45,143 bases of DNA from Syntrophomonadaceae bacterium (GTDB lineage Bacteria > Bacillota_D > Dethiobacteria > DTU022 > PWGO01). Of the stretch, positions 24,409-34,885 are shown in pieces. The notes beneath the pieces are model-generated. The model searched no databases, had not been told where the DNA came from, and saw nothing but the letters and a program-made list of their open reading frames with translations. Position numbers and translations under genes: made by a program. Within the stretch, counting starts at the first letter, position 1. Each line of letters starts with the position of its first letter. The stretch lies in NCBI GenBank assembly GCA_003554535.1, contig PWGT01000171.1:1-45143 (forward strand), written 5' to 3'.

Positions 24409-26889
24409 TTATCCCCTCAAATAACCAGGCTCTACTTTTGCTCTTTTCAACCTGGTAGAGTTAAGCACCACGTTAATTGAACTGGCTGCCATAGCTGCTG
24501 CCCCGATGATGGGATGAATCAACCCCAGAAAAGCTGCAGGAATAGCTATGCCGTTGTAAAACCATGCCCAAAAATAATTCTGCTTAATCTTGCCAAAAGT
24601 AGCATTAGAAAGGTTAATAGCTGTAACAACTGCGCTTAATTCACCACGAATTAAAGTAATATCTGCAGACTCGATAGCTATGTCTGTGCCTGTTCCCATG
24701 GCAATTCCTACATTAGCCTGTTTTAAGGCAGGAGCGTCATTTATACCATCCCCTACCATGGCTACTGTATTGTATTTCTCTTGCAATTTTTTAACTTCAT
24801 CCACTTTTTCATGGGGTTGCACTTCAGCCAGAACATGGCTAATACCCACTTTTTGAGCAATAGCACTTGCAGTTCGCCAGTTATCTCCGGTAATCATGGC
24901 TGTACGGAGGCCCATTTTTTCTAACTCACCAATTGCCTGCATAGAATCTTCTTTTAAAGTATCAGCAACAGCTATGATTCCAATTATTTCTCCCTCAACT
25001 GCTACCAGCATGACAGTTTTGGCTTCATCCTCTAATTTTTCCATATCACCCTGGTAAGCCTCCGGTTCTATTTGCATTTCCTTCATTAATTTTTGACTGC
25101 CTACTAACACGTCTTTTCCTTCTACCACGCCTTTAACTCCCCTGCCCGTTATAGCTTCGAACTTTTCCACATCTGCAAGATGCAGAGCTCTTTTATGAGA
25201 TTCTTCGACCATAGCTTCCCCCAGAGGATGTTCCGAGGCTGCTTCAATGCTTCCGGCATAATACAATACATCATTTTCCGTAAATCCAGAAGTTGTTATC
25301 AAATCGGTTACTTCCGGTGTGCCCCGCGTAATTGTGCCCGTTTTATCAAAAGCAACAGCCCTCACATTTTTAACAGTTTGAATAGCTTCACCTTTCCTTA
25401 TCAAAACCCCTTTTTCAGCCCCCAGCCCACTACCAACCATAATTGCCGTAGGTGTAGCCAATCCAAGAGCACAGGGGCAAGAAATAACCAGCACTGCTAT
25501 AGTTGCAAGCAAAGCCAGGGAAAACAGGGGCAAATCGACCACACTCCAGGGAAAATTGAAAAACTCTACTATAGAAATGTGAAACTCGGGAAAAGCCATC
25601 CAGGAAAGAAAAGCAAGCACAGCTATTAATAATACAGCCGGCACAAAATATCCAGTTATTTTATCGGCAAATTCTTGAATAGGAACTTTGGATCCCTGGC
25701 ATTCTTCCACCATTTTAATTACCTGAGACAGAAAAGTATCTTTGCCTATTCTGGTGGCCTCAACTTTGAGCAGGCCCTGTTTGTTAATGGTAGAGCCAAG
25801 CACCTCATTCCCTTTAGCCCTCTCCACTGGTAAAGACTCCCCTGTAGCCATTGATTCATCCACACTGCTTTCACCTTCTACAACTACTCCATCAGTAGGA
25901 ATTTTCTCTCCGGGACGGACCACCATAATATCTCCTACCCTAACTTCTTCCACCGGAACCTCCACTTCTTCTCCTTCTACCAGGACGCGGGCTTTTTTGG
26001 CTTCCATTTCCAGGAGTTTTCTAATAGCCTGGGAAGCCCTGCCTTTAGATTTTGCTTCCAAAAACCTCCCCACCAGATGCAGGGTCATTATAGAAGCAGC
26101 CATTTCCACAAAAGAAGTTACAGGCATCCAAAAAGCCAGAGAATTTAATAAGTAGGGAATCAAAGAACCAAGGGTTACCAGAGTATCCATATTGGGGCTT
26201 AGATTACGGATGGAATTAAAAGAAGCTTTGTGAGTTTCCCACCCGGCAATAAATATAACCGGAAAACCCAGGACATATATTATAGGCAAATAATAAGGTA
26301 TCTCCACCACAAACATATGAATCATCATTAAAACCATAATGGGAGCAGCAAAAGCCACAGCAAACCACATGCGCTTTGCCGCATGAGCCATTGCCTCTAT
26401 TTCCTGATCCTTTGTCTCTTCTCCTGCTTCTTCTTCAACCACCTCATAACCACTATCGCGGACAATTTTTTTTAGTTCGGCAACACCAACAGCAGCAGGA
26501 TTATACTTAACCATAGCTTTTTCTATAGCAAAATTAACATTAGCCTCTTCCACTCCCACCAATTCACTAAATCTCTTTTCCAACCCCTGGGCACAGTTGG
26601 CACAGCTCATGCCTTTTATTTTGAAATTAAAGGTAGTTGGCATCTCTTCTCTGTCAATTCTGGCCCCATATCCTGCCGACTCTACCTCTTCTGCCAACTT
26701 TTTATGATCAATTAGATTCGGATCATATTCCACATAAGCTTTCTCCACTGCAAAATTGACCTGAACTGAATCAACCCCTTCCAGGTTTTGCAAATTCTTT
26801 TCTACTCTTTGGGCACAACTTGTACAACTCATACCCGAAATTTCAATAACAGTTTTTACCGAATCATTCCTTTTAGAAGTCTCTGCCAT
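24409..26889 (-). CDS. copA: Copper(I)-exporting P1B-type ATPase
   Basis: An 826-residue P-type ATPase. Two heavy-metal-associated domains come first (GMSCTSCAQ, Cys22/Cys25; GMSCANCAQ, about 94-97), then eight membrane segments. The metal site [10 protein letters not shown] is in helix 6, with DKTGTITRG holding the phosphorylated Asp, the SEHPLG nucleotide-binding motif, [10 protein letters not shown], and the NYFWAWFYN and [11 protein letters not shown] membrane residues that place it in the Cu(I) (P1B-1) group. It exports copper. A CsoR-type operator overlaps its promoter (26957-27016). The cognate csoR appears broken directly downstream, so expression may be constitutive unless another CsoR exists. 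Confidence 0.95.
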   Translation of the reverse strand: MAETSKRNDSVKTVIEISGMSCTSCAQRVEKNLQNLEGVDSVQVNFAVEKAYVEYDPNLIDHKKLAEEVESAGYGARIDREEMPTTFNFKIKGMSCANCAQGLEKRFSELVGVEEANVNFAIEKAMVKYNPAAVGVAELKKIVRDSGYEVVEEEAGEETKDQEIEAMAHAAKRMWFAVAFAAPIMVLMMIHMFVVEIPYYLPIIYVLGFPVIFIAGWETHKASFNSIRNLSPNMDTLVTLGSLIPYLLNSLAFWMPVTSFVEMAASIMTLHLVGRFLEAKSKGRASQAIRKLLEMEAKKARVLVEGEEVEVPVEEVRVGDIMVVRPGEKIPTDGVVVEGESSVDESMATGESLPVERAKGNEVLGSTINKQGLLKVEATRIGKDTFLSQVIKMVEECQGSKVPIQEFADKITGYFVPAVLLIAVLAFLSWMAFPEFHISIVEFFNFPWSVVDLPLFSLALLATIAVLVISCPCALGLATPTAIMVGSGLGAEKGVLIRKGEAIQTVKNVRAVAFDKTGTITRGTPEVTDLITTSGFTENDVLYYAGSIEAASEHPLGEAMVEESHKRALHLADVEKFEAITGRGVKGVVEGKDVLVGSQKLMKEMQIEPEAYQGDMEKLEDEAKTVMLVAVEGEIIGIIAVADTLKEDSMQAIGELEKMGLRTAMITGDNWRTASAIAQKVGISHVLAEVQPHEKVDEVKKLQEKYNTVAMVGDGINDAPALKQANVGIAMGTGTDIAIESADITLIRGELSAVVTAINLSNATFGKIKQNYFWAWFYNGIAIPAAFLGLIHPIIGAAAMAASSINVVLNSTRLKRAKVEPGYLRG

Positions 26890-26956
26890 GATATCCCCAC
26901 CTAATCATAAATTATTCATCATTGCAATTAACACATAGATAAACACATTTGTTTAT

Positions 26957-26985
26957 ATTTCCATCCCCCCATGGGGTATGGAAAT
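26957..26985 (-). promoter_or_regulatory. CsoR-type operator in front of copA
   Basis: A near-perfect palindrome: outer arms ATTTCCAT and ATGGAAAT, inner C-run and G-run around CCATGG. G/C-rich centres flanked by A/T arms are typical of CsoR operators before copper genes. It lies just downstream of the -10, where a bound repressor would block transcription. Confidence 0.7.
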
Positions 26986-26987
26986 AA

Positions 26988-27016
26988 AGTATAATACATA
27001 ATCCCTACAAAATCAA
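26988..27016 (-). promoter_or_regulatory. Promoter of copA
   Basis: On the minus strand, TTGATT (27011-27016), a 17-base spacer and TATACT (26988-26993). The start site would fall inside the CsoR-type palindrome. Confidence 0.65.
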
Positions 27017-27095
27017 TAGGAATAATAAGATATAAAAACTGAAGAAATCCTACATGGAGAATACTAAGAGATAATATTAAAACCAATTTTATAAT

Positions 27096-28358
27096 CTAAA
27101 GCATATTTTTATCCACATAAATAGTAAGTTTGCCTAAAAAATTCACATAGCTGCCCAATTCGTTATCGTACCACCCAAATATCTTGGCATGGGTTACTGG
27201 AATATTGATATCGTGGTGCGCCTCTATTCCTTGTTCCCTTAAACTTTTAGCATATACTGGCATAAAACCCGTCCTGGTATGATTTTCTATTCCTTCTATA
27301 ACTATGGCAGAACGGTGTCCAATCATATCAGAAGAAACATTCTGTTTTTCATTGAATTCAAGCATGCCTTTTTGAGGACCCTGAGCAGATTTTTGATAGA
27401 TCTCGTTGATCACACTTCTATTCAAAATAGGTTCCCCGGCTTCATCCAGCAGCGTATTGAAAGTAATATTAAGGACGATAAGTGAAGAAGTGTTAACAGG
27501 AATTCTTACTGAATCAGCCATAAACCCAATTTCACTTATTTCCGGAAGAATATTTTCCAATGCAGAAGCCGCTCCTGTGGAAGTAAGAATAATATTATTG
27601 AATACAGACCGGCTCCTTCGTAAATCCTTGGCATCAGCCTTGGGAACTGCATCAAGGATATTTTGATTGTTGGTAGCAGCATGAACAGTGGACATAGAAC
27701 CGGTTATAATGTCTGCTGTTTCTCTATTTTCCAGCAAAGGCTTGACCATATGAGCCAATCCGGTAGTAGTGCAACTGGCTGCAGAAATAATATGATGTTC
27801 GTTAGGATCATAATCAGTATGATTTATTCCATAAACAAACATAGCGCTATCAGAAGGCATCCTTTGGGCAGTATCCTTTATTTTAAAAGGTGCACTCACC
27901 AGGACTTTTTCCGCTCCCGCTTCTAGGTGCCCCCGGATACTACCATTTGGCTCCTCAGCCAATAAAGTAGGATCAAGAAATACCCCACTGCATTCAACCA
28001 CCAGGCGAACATCTTCTTTGGCCCAAGGGATCTCCCGAGGATTCCTAGACTTAGTTATAACTTTGATGGGAATGCCATTTATCTCAAAAATCCCTTCCTC
28101 CTCATCAATTATCTCAATATTACACGTTTTACCGGAATAACCATAAAGGAAAACATCCAGAGAACCATAGGTGGAATCCTTAACCAGGTAATCGATAAAA
28201 TCTTCAACTCTTCTACCTACTTTGCGGCCTGTATTAATAACAAAAGCATCAAAGTGACCTTCATTCAGATGATTCCACAAGGTAAGCTTCCCAATCCTAC
28301 CAGCCCCATTAATCCCAAGCTTTCTGGTTCCTGTTATTTTGTTATCTGTGGGTTCCAT
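27096..28358 (-). CDS. Divergent glyceraldehyde-3-phosphate dehydrogenase family protein
   Basis: A 420-residue protein, longer than the usual 330-340. The NAD-binding start LGINGAGRIGKLTLWNHL (about 13-30) and the catalytic SAASCTTTGL are present, as are a TVHAATNNQ-type loop and, near the C-terminus, GWYDNELGSYVNFL. The extra length includes an N-terminal extension of about 12 residues and insertions. It probably oxidises a phosphorylated aldehyde with NAD(P), but the divergence leaves the substrate open; a housekeeping gap may exist elsewhere. It lies 56 bases downstream of the PPDK-like gene and is probably co-transcribed, suggesting a joint role in lower glycolysis or gluconeogenesis. 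Confidence 0.8.
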   Translation of the reverse strand: MEPTDNKITGTRKLGINGAGRIGKLTLWNHLNEGHFDAFVINTGRKVGRRVEDFIDYLVKDSTYGSLDVFLYGYSGKTCNIEIIDEEEGIFEINGIPIKVITKSRNPREIPWAKEDVRLVVECSGVFLDPTLLAEEPNGSIRGHLEAGAEKVLVSAPFKIKDTAQRMPSDSAMFVYGINHTDYDPNEHHIISAASCTTTGLAHMVKPLLENRETADIITGSMSTVHAATNNQNILDAVPKADAKDLRRSRSVFNNIILTSTGAASALENILPEISEIGFMADSVRIPVNTSSLIVLNITFNTLLDEAGEPILNRSVINEIYQKSAQGPQKGMLEFNEKQNVSSDMIGHRSAIVIEGIENHTRTGFMPVYAKSLREQGIEAHHDINIPVTHAKIFGWYDNELGSYVNFLGKLTIYVDKNML

Positions 28359-28414
28359 ATTTACCTCCCTGAAGAAAAACTATTTTAAAATTAAGTTTCA
28401 TCCATCTCAATATA

Positions 28415-31400
28415 TTAAAGATAAATGACTCCTGCCCCCCCATCCAGGGAAATGACATCTCCGGTAGCAAGATCATGACCATTAACACTGCACTTTTTCT
28501 GAGCTTCATTTACTACTAGCTCTTTACAATTTACAATGCATACTTTACCTAATTTTTGAGCGGTTACTGCTGCATGTGAAGTCACCCCGCCACGACTGGT
28601 AATCAATCCGTCGCACATGAATATTGCCTGAATATCATCGGGAACCGTGTCAGGCCGAATCAGTATATGGTAATAATCAGGATAATTCTCCTGATTATAG
28701 TTTAAATCATCAATATCAAAACTTACTACACCAGTTAAACAACCTCCCCCAATACCAATACCTCTACCCAGAATTTGTTCTTCTTCAGGCACATAAAAGC
28801 ATTCCATACCCTCATCCTGAGGAGTTATATTCTGTTCCCTAATCTGCAACAGGTAAAGATCCTCAGGATTTTCTGATTCAAATGTAAACTCAATTTCTTG
28901 ATGATTAAAGCCATACTTATCCTTTAGCTCAGTAGCAATTTCATGCAAACGCTGGTAAACATGGGGGAATTCTGATTGAAGTGATATTTCGCAATCCTTA
29001 TATTCATCCTCCCGCTGCACTTCAGAAACCGGCATAGTATATACCAACCCTGAAACTACATCCTCACCTTGACTGCAGACGGTAAAATCACCATAAAGGT
29101 TAATACCCGGTTTCTTCAACTTGGGATTATGGGTAAATGCTACTCCTGAACCCGAATGACTGGAACGGTTGCCCATTACCATTTTTTGGATAATAACCGC
29201 AGTTCCCCACTCATCAGCTATTTGCATATGTCTCCGATAAGCTTTAGTTCGATCAGAATTCCAGGACTCAAAAACATTTCTAATAGCATTTCTTAACTGT
29301 TCCCAGGGATCTTCTACTATTTCTATTCCCCTATCAAGCAAAACTGATTTATATTTATAAGCCAATTCTTTCATCTGGTCAGCACTAAAATAAATTTTGC
29401 GACTCACCCCATACGTACCTTTGTGGCTGGCCATAACTTCATCGAAAACGTCCCTGTCAATCCCTGCCGACATCCCCCAACTTTGGATCAACCTCCGGTA
29501 AGCGTCCCAACTCATCCAACCGCTTTTTTCATCCTGAGCCATAGCTTCCGCAATAACATCGTTCATCCCCACATTGAGGTATGTGCTCATCGCTCCTGGC
29601 ATGGAAAGAACTGTGCCTGAACGAACTGATAGAAGCAACGGGCTTTGGGGATCCCCATACTTCACCCCTTCTGCCTCCTCCATTTCCTGTAAATAGTCCT
29701 TGATCATTTCTTCCAACTCCAGGTTCATGTAAGGGTTTTTAAAAATAGTCCTCTTATGCCTGTAAACTTCAGTTGTCAATACAAAACCAGGGGGAATGGG
29801 TAAATTATATGATAACAACTTTTTCAAATAAAATGCCTTAGCCCCTAAAAATACTTTGTTATCCACTTCAGGAGTATCCTCCCCAATTGGGCTAATTGCC
29901 AAATCCGGATTATAGCTCATCATATTTTGGATACTTTCTTCTGAATAATTTTCCAACATATTATCAATCATATGAATCAAGTTAGCCAGAAACTGGTCAA
30001 GATCCTGAATTAAAAATGAAGATGATAATACATCACGATAGAAAATTTCTGAGACATTTGTCACCCTTTCCTTGGAATCATCATAAATCTGGGAAGTAAC
30101 CACACCTATAGTTTCATCATAAACCCGCATGAAATATTCCTTAATCATTTCCCGGATATTTTGGGCCATAAAGCTAAAGATGTTCATATACTGACCCAAA
30201 GTAACACTGGAAGATGTAAGGCTAAACTGGAACATTAACAAAGTAGAATTAAAGTTTTGATTAACTACCCCATCTAGCTCTAACCCTTCCTGGAACAAAA
30301 TCAAAGTATCATGAATACTATTTAAATTCTTGGCTGAAATATACTCCATGTTAATCTTGCTCAATATTTTTATCATTAAATTCGAAGCCACATCTTCCAA
30401 CCGGTAAATAATCCCTAAGGCATCAAATTTGGGTTCCTTGTACTGCCCGTACATGGAAGGAATGCCTACAGCTATGTGCCGCTTGTAATATATGTTTTCA
30501 GTGGCTTCTGTTTTTTCTTCGCTGAGAATTGTTTCGTTTAACTTTTCAATAAAACTATATATTTGTTTTAAAGCTTCCTCATGCTGCTTTTGACTCAAAA
30601 GTTCTTCTAAATAATCTACATCCTTTTGAGGAAAGAAATTGCTCTTGGACAAAACTTTAGTAACATCTCTGGCCTCTAAAGAATATTTATCCAGTAGAAG
30701 CCTGTTCAGATTAATAAGGTGCATGAGACGCTTTCTATCCCTCTCATTGCCCAGCTTGCAGTTTTCGATGAAATTAACGACTTTTTCTTCTGGCAGTTTC
30801 AGCAATCCCTCATCATCAACTCCAAAATATTCGCAAGTTGCAATCATTAAATTGTGAATATCCACAAAATATTCATCTTCAAGATCTATTGATTCATAAG
30901 CATCATTGGGTATAATATCGCGGAGTACTTCAGGGTTGCCGTTATACCAAAAAGAAGCCACTCTCTGAATTAAATCTATATGCATGTTGTTACTTTCAGC
31001 ATGAATTTGCTTGCGCACGTAATGAATTAGTTTATCCTGCCTACCAGCCAGTTCATCTATAGCGGTGCTCACATCACGCAACTTTCCTTCGGCACCTATT
31101 TCATTGTAATAAACAGGGAAAATTTTGGCTAACTGTTTTACTTGTTTAAAAACTGGCCTTATGTCAGAATTAAGCAAATCGGTAATATCTCGCTGGAAAA
31201 GATCTGTATCGGATATAAATATACCGCCCACTTTCAAGTTAACAACCAGGGCAGAAAGCAATTTTTTAAAGTTGTAGGGGGATATTTTGATCAGATCCAG
31301 CCACTTTCTAATATTTTTTACATGGTTGGGGTCCACTTCAGTAACCCAATTGTTGGTAATTTTAAGCTTTCCAGGATGGACAAAACCAAACTCCACCAGT

Positions 31401-32446
31401 TTTTGAATGAAATAATTAGTAGCATCCTGTTTATCTAAAGCCGCTATTTCTTTGCCTAACGTATACTGGCAGTCCAAAATAATACTCATTTGCTCATGTT
31501 TGAGCTCATGGAAAAGAGTAAACATCATATCTATAAATGAATATATTTCTTCTTCTTTCAATTCTGCCAATGCATCTTTAAACAAGCGATTCAAATCATA
31601 CAGAAGATGGGTCTTGATCTTATCCATGCCGGGGAGATGTAGTTCATACAAGATATAGTAAATCTTCTCAATAGGAAGCTCAAATTCTTCAATAAAATGT
31701 CGAAAATGATTGGCAATCTCATCAAAAAAAAGATTGGACTTAATTTCATCCCAAGTATGGGAATTTTCAATTTGCGCATAAAGTTCTTCAAAAAACTCGC
31801 TGCCAATCTTTTTAATCTTTTCTTGATAAATAGGCTGGAAGAGATGTGCCTTGTCTGCAAACCAACCTTCTGCATTGGTAGTGTTTCTCCAGTATTCACA
31901 GCTCTTGAATAAAACTTTTTTAGTTAAATTGCATATTTTTTCATTTAATTCGGGATCTCTGGCGGCCTTATTAAGGTACATTTTGAAATACCCGGCATTT
32001 CTCAAAAAGATTATTTCATTTTCCATCATCCCAGTTTCAATTAAATCCAGGCATTTCCAGATAACGCTCTTGGGATATTCACCTTCTTTAACCAACCGAT
32101 CAATAAATTTAAACATAGTCCGAATAAATTGCTCAAAAGTCTTTTCTGCCAGGTCCTTATTCAGTAGTTCTTCAAAAATTTCTACCAGAAATAATAAAGC
32201 TTCTTCATCTGAATTATAAAGCCAAATATCATTTACGCTAAGGGTGTGCAAGCTATCTATAATGTAAGCATAATCCGGATAAGGATGGTTGTATTCATGA
32301 ATAAATTTTTCCGTCCTTTTGTAAATACCCCAATACGAATGAGATAACGATAAAAACCACTGGTGTTTCTCAGGCAAAACTATTTCTTTCTGCCTAGTTT
32401 CAGCCAAATTAGCTTCCAGAGCTTTGGACCTAAAACCTGTTTGCAA
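28415..32446 (-). CDS. Giant PPDK-like protein: unknown helical N-terminus + ATP-grasp + phosphohistidine domain, no PEP-binding barrel
   Basis: A 1343-residue protein. Residues 1 to about 840 are helical, charged and unrecognised. From about 850 it follows pyruvate phosphate dikinase: NLPIPPGFVLTTEVY, LLSVRSGTVLSMPGAMSTYL, WEQLRNAIRNVFESWNSDR, GSGVAFTHNP, CSQGEDVVSG and the phosphohistidine loop GGVTSHAAVTAQKLGK near the end. It stops there: the C-terminal TIM barrel that binds PEP/pyruvate in PPDK and PEP synthase is missing. So ATP could phosphorylate the His, but the acceptor must be something else, perhaps bound by the N-terminal region. Its start codon is a TTG, CTG or ATG near 32446. 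It is followed by the GAPDH-like gene. Confidence 0.82.
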   Translation of the reverse strand: MQTGFRSKALEANLAETRQKEIVLPEKHQWFLSLSHSYWGIYKRTEKFIHEYNHPYPDYAYIIDSLHTLSVNDIWLYNSDEEALLFLVEIFEELLNKDLAEKTFEQFIRTMFKFIDRLVKEGEYPKSVIWKCLDLIETGMMENEIIFLRNAGYFKMYLNKAARDPELNEKICNLTKKVLFKSCEYWRNTTNAEGWFADKAHLFQPIYQEKIKKIGSEFFEELYAQIENSHTWDEIKSNLFFDEIANHFRHFIEEFELPIEKIYYILYELHLPGMDKIKTHLLYDLNRLFKDALAELKEEEIYSFIDMMFTLFHELKHEQMSIILDCQYTLGKEIAALDKQDATNYFIQKLVEFGFVHPGKLKITNNWVTEVDPNHVKNIRKWLDLIKISPYNFKKLLSALVVNLKVGGIFISDTDLFQRDITDLLNSDIRPVFKQVKQLAKIFPVYYNEIGAEGKLRDVSTAIDELAGRQDKLIHYVRKQIHAESNNMHIDLIQRVASFWYNGNPEVLRDIIPNDAYESIDLEDEYFVDIHNLMIATCEYFGVDDEGLLKLPEEKVVNFIENCKLGNERDRKRLMHLINLNRLLLDKYSLEARDVTKVLSKSNFFPQKDVDYLEELLSQKQHEEALKQIYSFIEKLNETILSEEKTEATENIYYKRHIAVGIPSMYGQYKEPKFDALGIIYRLEDVASNLMIKILSKINMEYISAKNLNSIHDTLILFQEGLELDGVVNQNFNSTLLMFQFSLTSSSVTLGQYMNIFSFMAQNIREMIKEYFMRVYDETIGVVTSQIYDDSKERVTNVSEIFYRDVLSSSFLIQDLDQFLANLIHMIDNMLENYSEESIQNMMSYNPDLAISPIGEDTPEVDNKVFLGAKAFYLKKLLSYNLPIPPGFVLTTEVYRHKRTIFKNPYMNLELEEMIKDYLQEMEEAEGVKYGDPQSPLLLSVRSGTVLSMPGAMSTYLNVGMNDVIAEAMAQDEKSGWMSWDAYRRLIQSWGMSAGIDRDVFDEVMASHKGTYGVSRKIYFSADQMKELAYKYKSVLLDRGIEIVEDPWEQLRNAIRNVFESWNSDRTKAYRRHMQIADEWGTAVIIQKMVMGNRSSHSGSGVAFTHNPKLKKPGINLYGDFTVCSQGEDVVSGLVYTMPVSEVQREDEYKDCEISLQSEFPHVYQRLHEIATELKDKYGFNHQEIEFTFESENPEDLYLLQIREQNITPQDEGMECFYVPEEEQILGRGIGIGGGCLTGVVSFDIDDLNYNQENYPDYYHILIRPDTVPDDIQAIFMCDGLITSRGGVTSHAAVTAQKLGKVCIVNCKELVVNEAQKKCSVNGHDLATGDVISLDGGAGVIYL

Positions 32447-32738
32447 AAAATCACCCCATAAAATAAATAATTAGCATAGAAAATTAATCGCTTATATTTC
32501 TTCGACTCAACCAGATATATTTGTTAGCAGAACTTTTACTACGGAGAACCTTAAATTATATTTAATTTTACCTAAATTATATCAAATAACATAGTATTTC
32601 ACCAGAAAATTTATCTTCAGCCCCTTTGCATTTATAATAGTTACTTATTTTTTCCAACCTTTTCAATTAATATTTTAAAGGGAAGTTTTCATACTAACAA
32701 TAGAAAGATTACTACTATATAGTTAGAGGGCACACCAT

Positions 32739-33740
32739 TTGAAAACACATCTGTATTCACAACAAGAAGAGTTTGTTGACAAAGTCAAAAAACAAATACA
32801 ACTCTACCTGACAGGGATAGATCCTGTTATACAATCCAAGTTGGACTATTTAACCTTAAGCGAAGGAAAGTTATTTCGTCCTAACCTCATTTTTTTGACT
32901 TCAAAAATTGCTGAAGTTAATCTAAAGCAAGCTATAGAAATTAGCGCTGCCTGCGAATTAATCCACCTTGCCTCGCTTGTGCATGATGACATCATTGATA
33001 ATGCAAGTAACAGGAGAGGCATACCCACCTTGAATTTCAAATTTGGGAACAAAGCCAGCGTGCTCATAGGTGATTTCCTATTTTCAAAAGCCTTTTTAAT
33101 TTTAGCACCCCATGTAGACCAGGGAGCTTTCACACCTTTTTTAAATGCTATCGACTGCATGTGCCGGGGAGAATTAAAGCAGTTAGAAAATGTGTACAAT
33201 CCCGATCTCTCACTATTAAGTTACCTTGATATTATAGAATTAAAAACAGCCAGCCTTATTGCGGCATGCACTGAAGCTTGTGCACACATGGCAGGGCTTC
33301 CTTCAACACAAGTTGAAAATCTGAAGAAATTTGGCCTGCATATGGGAAAAACTTACCAGATCGTAGATGATATAATGGATTATATAGGAGTGTTTTCGGA
33401 GAAAAGCAAAACCAGGGGCAATGACATAAGAGAAGGAATTGTAACCCTTCCCCTTATCTACTTCTTTTCTGAGCCTCAGTTCCAAGAATTTCGTTCAGAA
33501 ATAATACACCTATGGGAAAGCCCTATTAGCCAAGAACAGGTTAAAACACTAACTAACCGGTTAATTGAATCAGGCAGTATTGAAAAAGCCATCGGTAAAG
33601 CTAAAGAAGAATCCATGGCAGCAACCTCGTATATAAAAGATTTTCCGGAAAGTGAAGCAAAAACACATCTTGTGGAGCTCCTAAATAAAATTACCACCAA
33701 GATCCCGGAAAATTTAATGCACCCGGCAGGAGTTAAATAA
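32739..33740 (+). CDS. Long-chain all-trans polyprenyl diphosphate synthase
   Basis: A 333-residue protein of the trans-isoprenyl diphosphate synthase family. The two aspartate-rich motifs are HDDIIDNASNRRG (about 87-99) and DDIMDYIG (about 209-216), with KLFRPNL as the substrate-phosphate binding segment. It elongates farnesyl diphosphate with isopentenyl diphosphate, probably as the catalytic chain of a heptaprenyl-type enzyme, for quinone side chains or terpenes. The start is TTG 32739-32741 after AGAGGG. Its last 8 bases overlap, tail to tail, the YtpB-type terpene synthase gene, whose known homologue uses heptaprenyl diphosphate. Confidence 0.88.
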   Translation: MKTHLYSQQEEFVDKVKKQIQLYLTGIDPVIQSKLDYLTLSEGKLFRPNLIFLTSKIAEVNLKQAIEISAACELIHLASLVHDDIIDNASNRRGIPTLNFKFGNKASVLIGDFLFSKAFLILAPHVDQGAFTPFLNAIDCMCRGELKQLENVYNPDLSLLSYLDIIELKTASLIAACTEACAHMAGLPSTQVENLKKFGLHMGKTYQIVDDIMDYIGVFSEKSKTRGNDIREGIVTLPLIYFFSEPQFQEFRSEIIHLWESPISQEQVKTLTNRLIESGSIEKAIGKAKEESMAATSYIKDFPESEAKTHLVELLNKITTKIPENLMHPAGVK

Positions 33741-34755
33741 CCTTCCACTGCCTAAAAGTTTTACAAAGCTTATAAAACTTATTTGCTTTAACTGTCCCTG
33801 CAGATAGCAATTCTTCTCTAACCTCTATTAAATTTTGCTTATCTACTTTTTCATCAGAAAGATACAGTGCCAAAAGCCCTTCTATTACAGTAAAATGAAA
33901 CTCTTTATCAGGAAGTTTTGCTGCTTCCTCGAAAGCTTTTTGTACAAAGAACAAAAGCCTCTTTTTCAGCTCACTGCTATTCTGATAAAAACTTACAAAG
34001 TTTAATTCATGTTCTTCATTATCTTCTTCTTGATCAATCAAATAATCAAGTAAAATATGCAACCCACAAATCCACGGGAAATATGCCTTGAGGAGTTGTT
34101 CTTTGGTAGCTTCATTTTTTTCCTGTTGAGATAAAGACAACAAAGCAAAAATAAGAAGCGTAGAACCACTTGCAGCCGAAAATTCCCACCAGTATAGATC
34201 AGGGTAGCTTTCCCTATGTTCCTGAAACCAATCTATCAAAACCTTTTTTCGCCTGTCAGAACTTAAATGTTTGTATGTTTGTAGTTTGGTATATAACTCA
34301 GTAAAATACAATAACTCCTGGCGGACAAAAGAAACGTTTTTAATTTTATGGCTCTCATTCCAACAATTTTGCACTAATCTATTTAAATAATTGCCATCTT
34401 TAGAATAGGGATAGTCCCTGTAATAATCCCTTTCATACATTTCTTTCATATCAAAAACATCCAGCATGGATTCATGTAAAGAAGCAAAACTTTGCTCCGA
34501 ATAAACTCCTCCCCTGTCACACAGGTTGTCCAGGTAGTCACTAATTGTTTGGAAAGCTACAATAAATCTTACCATAGCAGGAACATTTCGCACACTTTTC
34601 ACTGCAAAAATACTCCCGCCCTGGCAATGAAATTTTTTATCCCTGATGCTTTCGAGGCCTTGCCGTGCCAGAAATGAAGATGGGATGTGCTGTAAATATT
34701 TTTCCCATCTCTTTAATTCAAATTCTACCAAGGGCAAGGCCACCAGAATATGCAT
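33733..34755 (-). CDS. ytpB: YtpB/DUF2600-family large terpene synthase (tetraprenyl-beta-curcumene synthase-like)
   Basis: A 340-residue all-helical protein of the DUF2600 family; the Bacillus YtpB member cyclises heptaprenyl diphosphate to tetraprenyl-beta-curcumene, a C35 terpene. Visible marks are TISDYLDNLCDRGG (Asp-rich, about 90-104), PYSKDGNYLNRLVQ, and DYLIDQEEDN (about 242-252), the second acidic motif. A short repeat of TATCCCCTCC lies just upstream, and the ribosome site is weak. The adjacent polyprenyl synthase gene, convergent and overlapping, is the likely substrate supplier. Confidence 0.85.
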   Translation of the reverse strand: MHILVALPLVEFELKRWEKYLQHIPSSFLARQGLESIRDKKFHCQGGSIFAVKSVRNVPAMVRFIVAFQTISDYLDNLCDRGGVYSEQSFASLHESMLDVFDMKEMYERDYYRDYPYSKDGNYLNRLVQNCWNESHKIKNVSFVRQELLYFTELYTKLQTYKHLSSDRRKKVLIDWFQEHRESYPDLYWWEFSAASGSTLLIFALLSLSQQEKNEATKEQLLKAYFPWICGLHILLDYLIDQEEDNEEHELNFVSFYQNSSELKKRLLFFVQKAFEEAAKLPDKEFHFTVIEGLLALYLSDEKVDKQNLIEVREELLSAGTVKANKFYKLCKTFRQWKVI

Positions 34756-34885
34756 ACCAATAATCCTTAGAATCCTATCCCCTCCTATCCTATCCCCTCC
34801 TACCTTTGTTATTTAATATTTCCCAACTAATCCCTAAACAATCCTTACCGCTTTATTTTGTTTTTTTAATTGTTATTTTAGTAAA

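Noticed and set aside
24409..26889. Silver- or zinc-type P1B ATPase
   Set aside because: The CPC motif together with the C-terminal membrane residues and the CsoR-type operator point to Cu(I).
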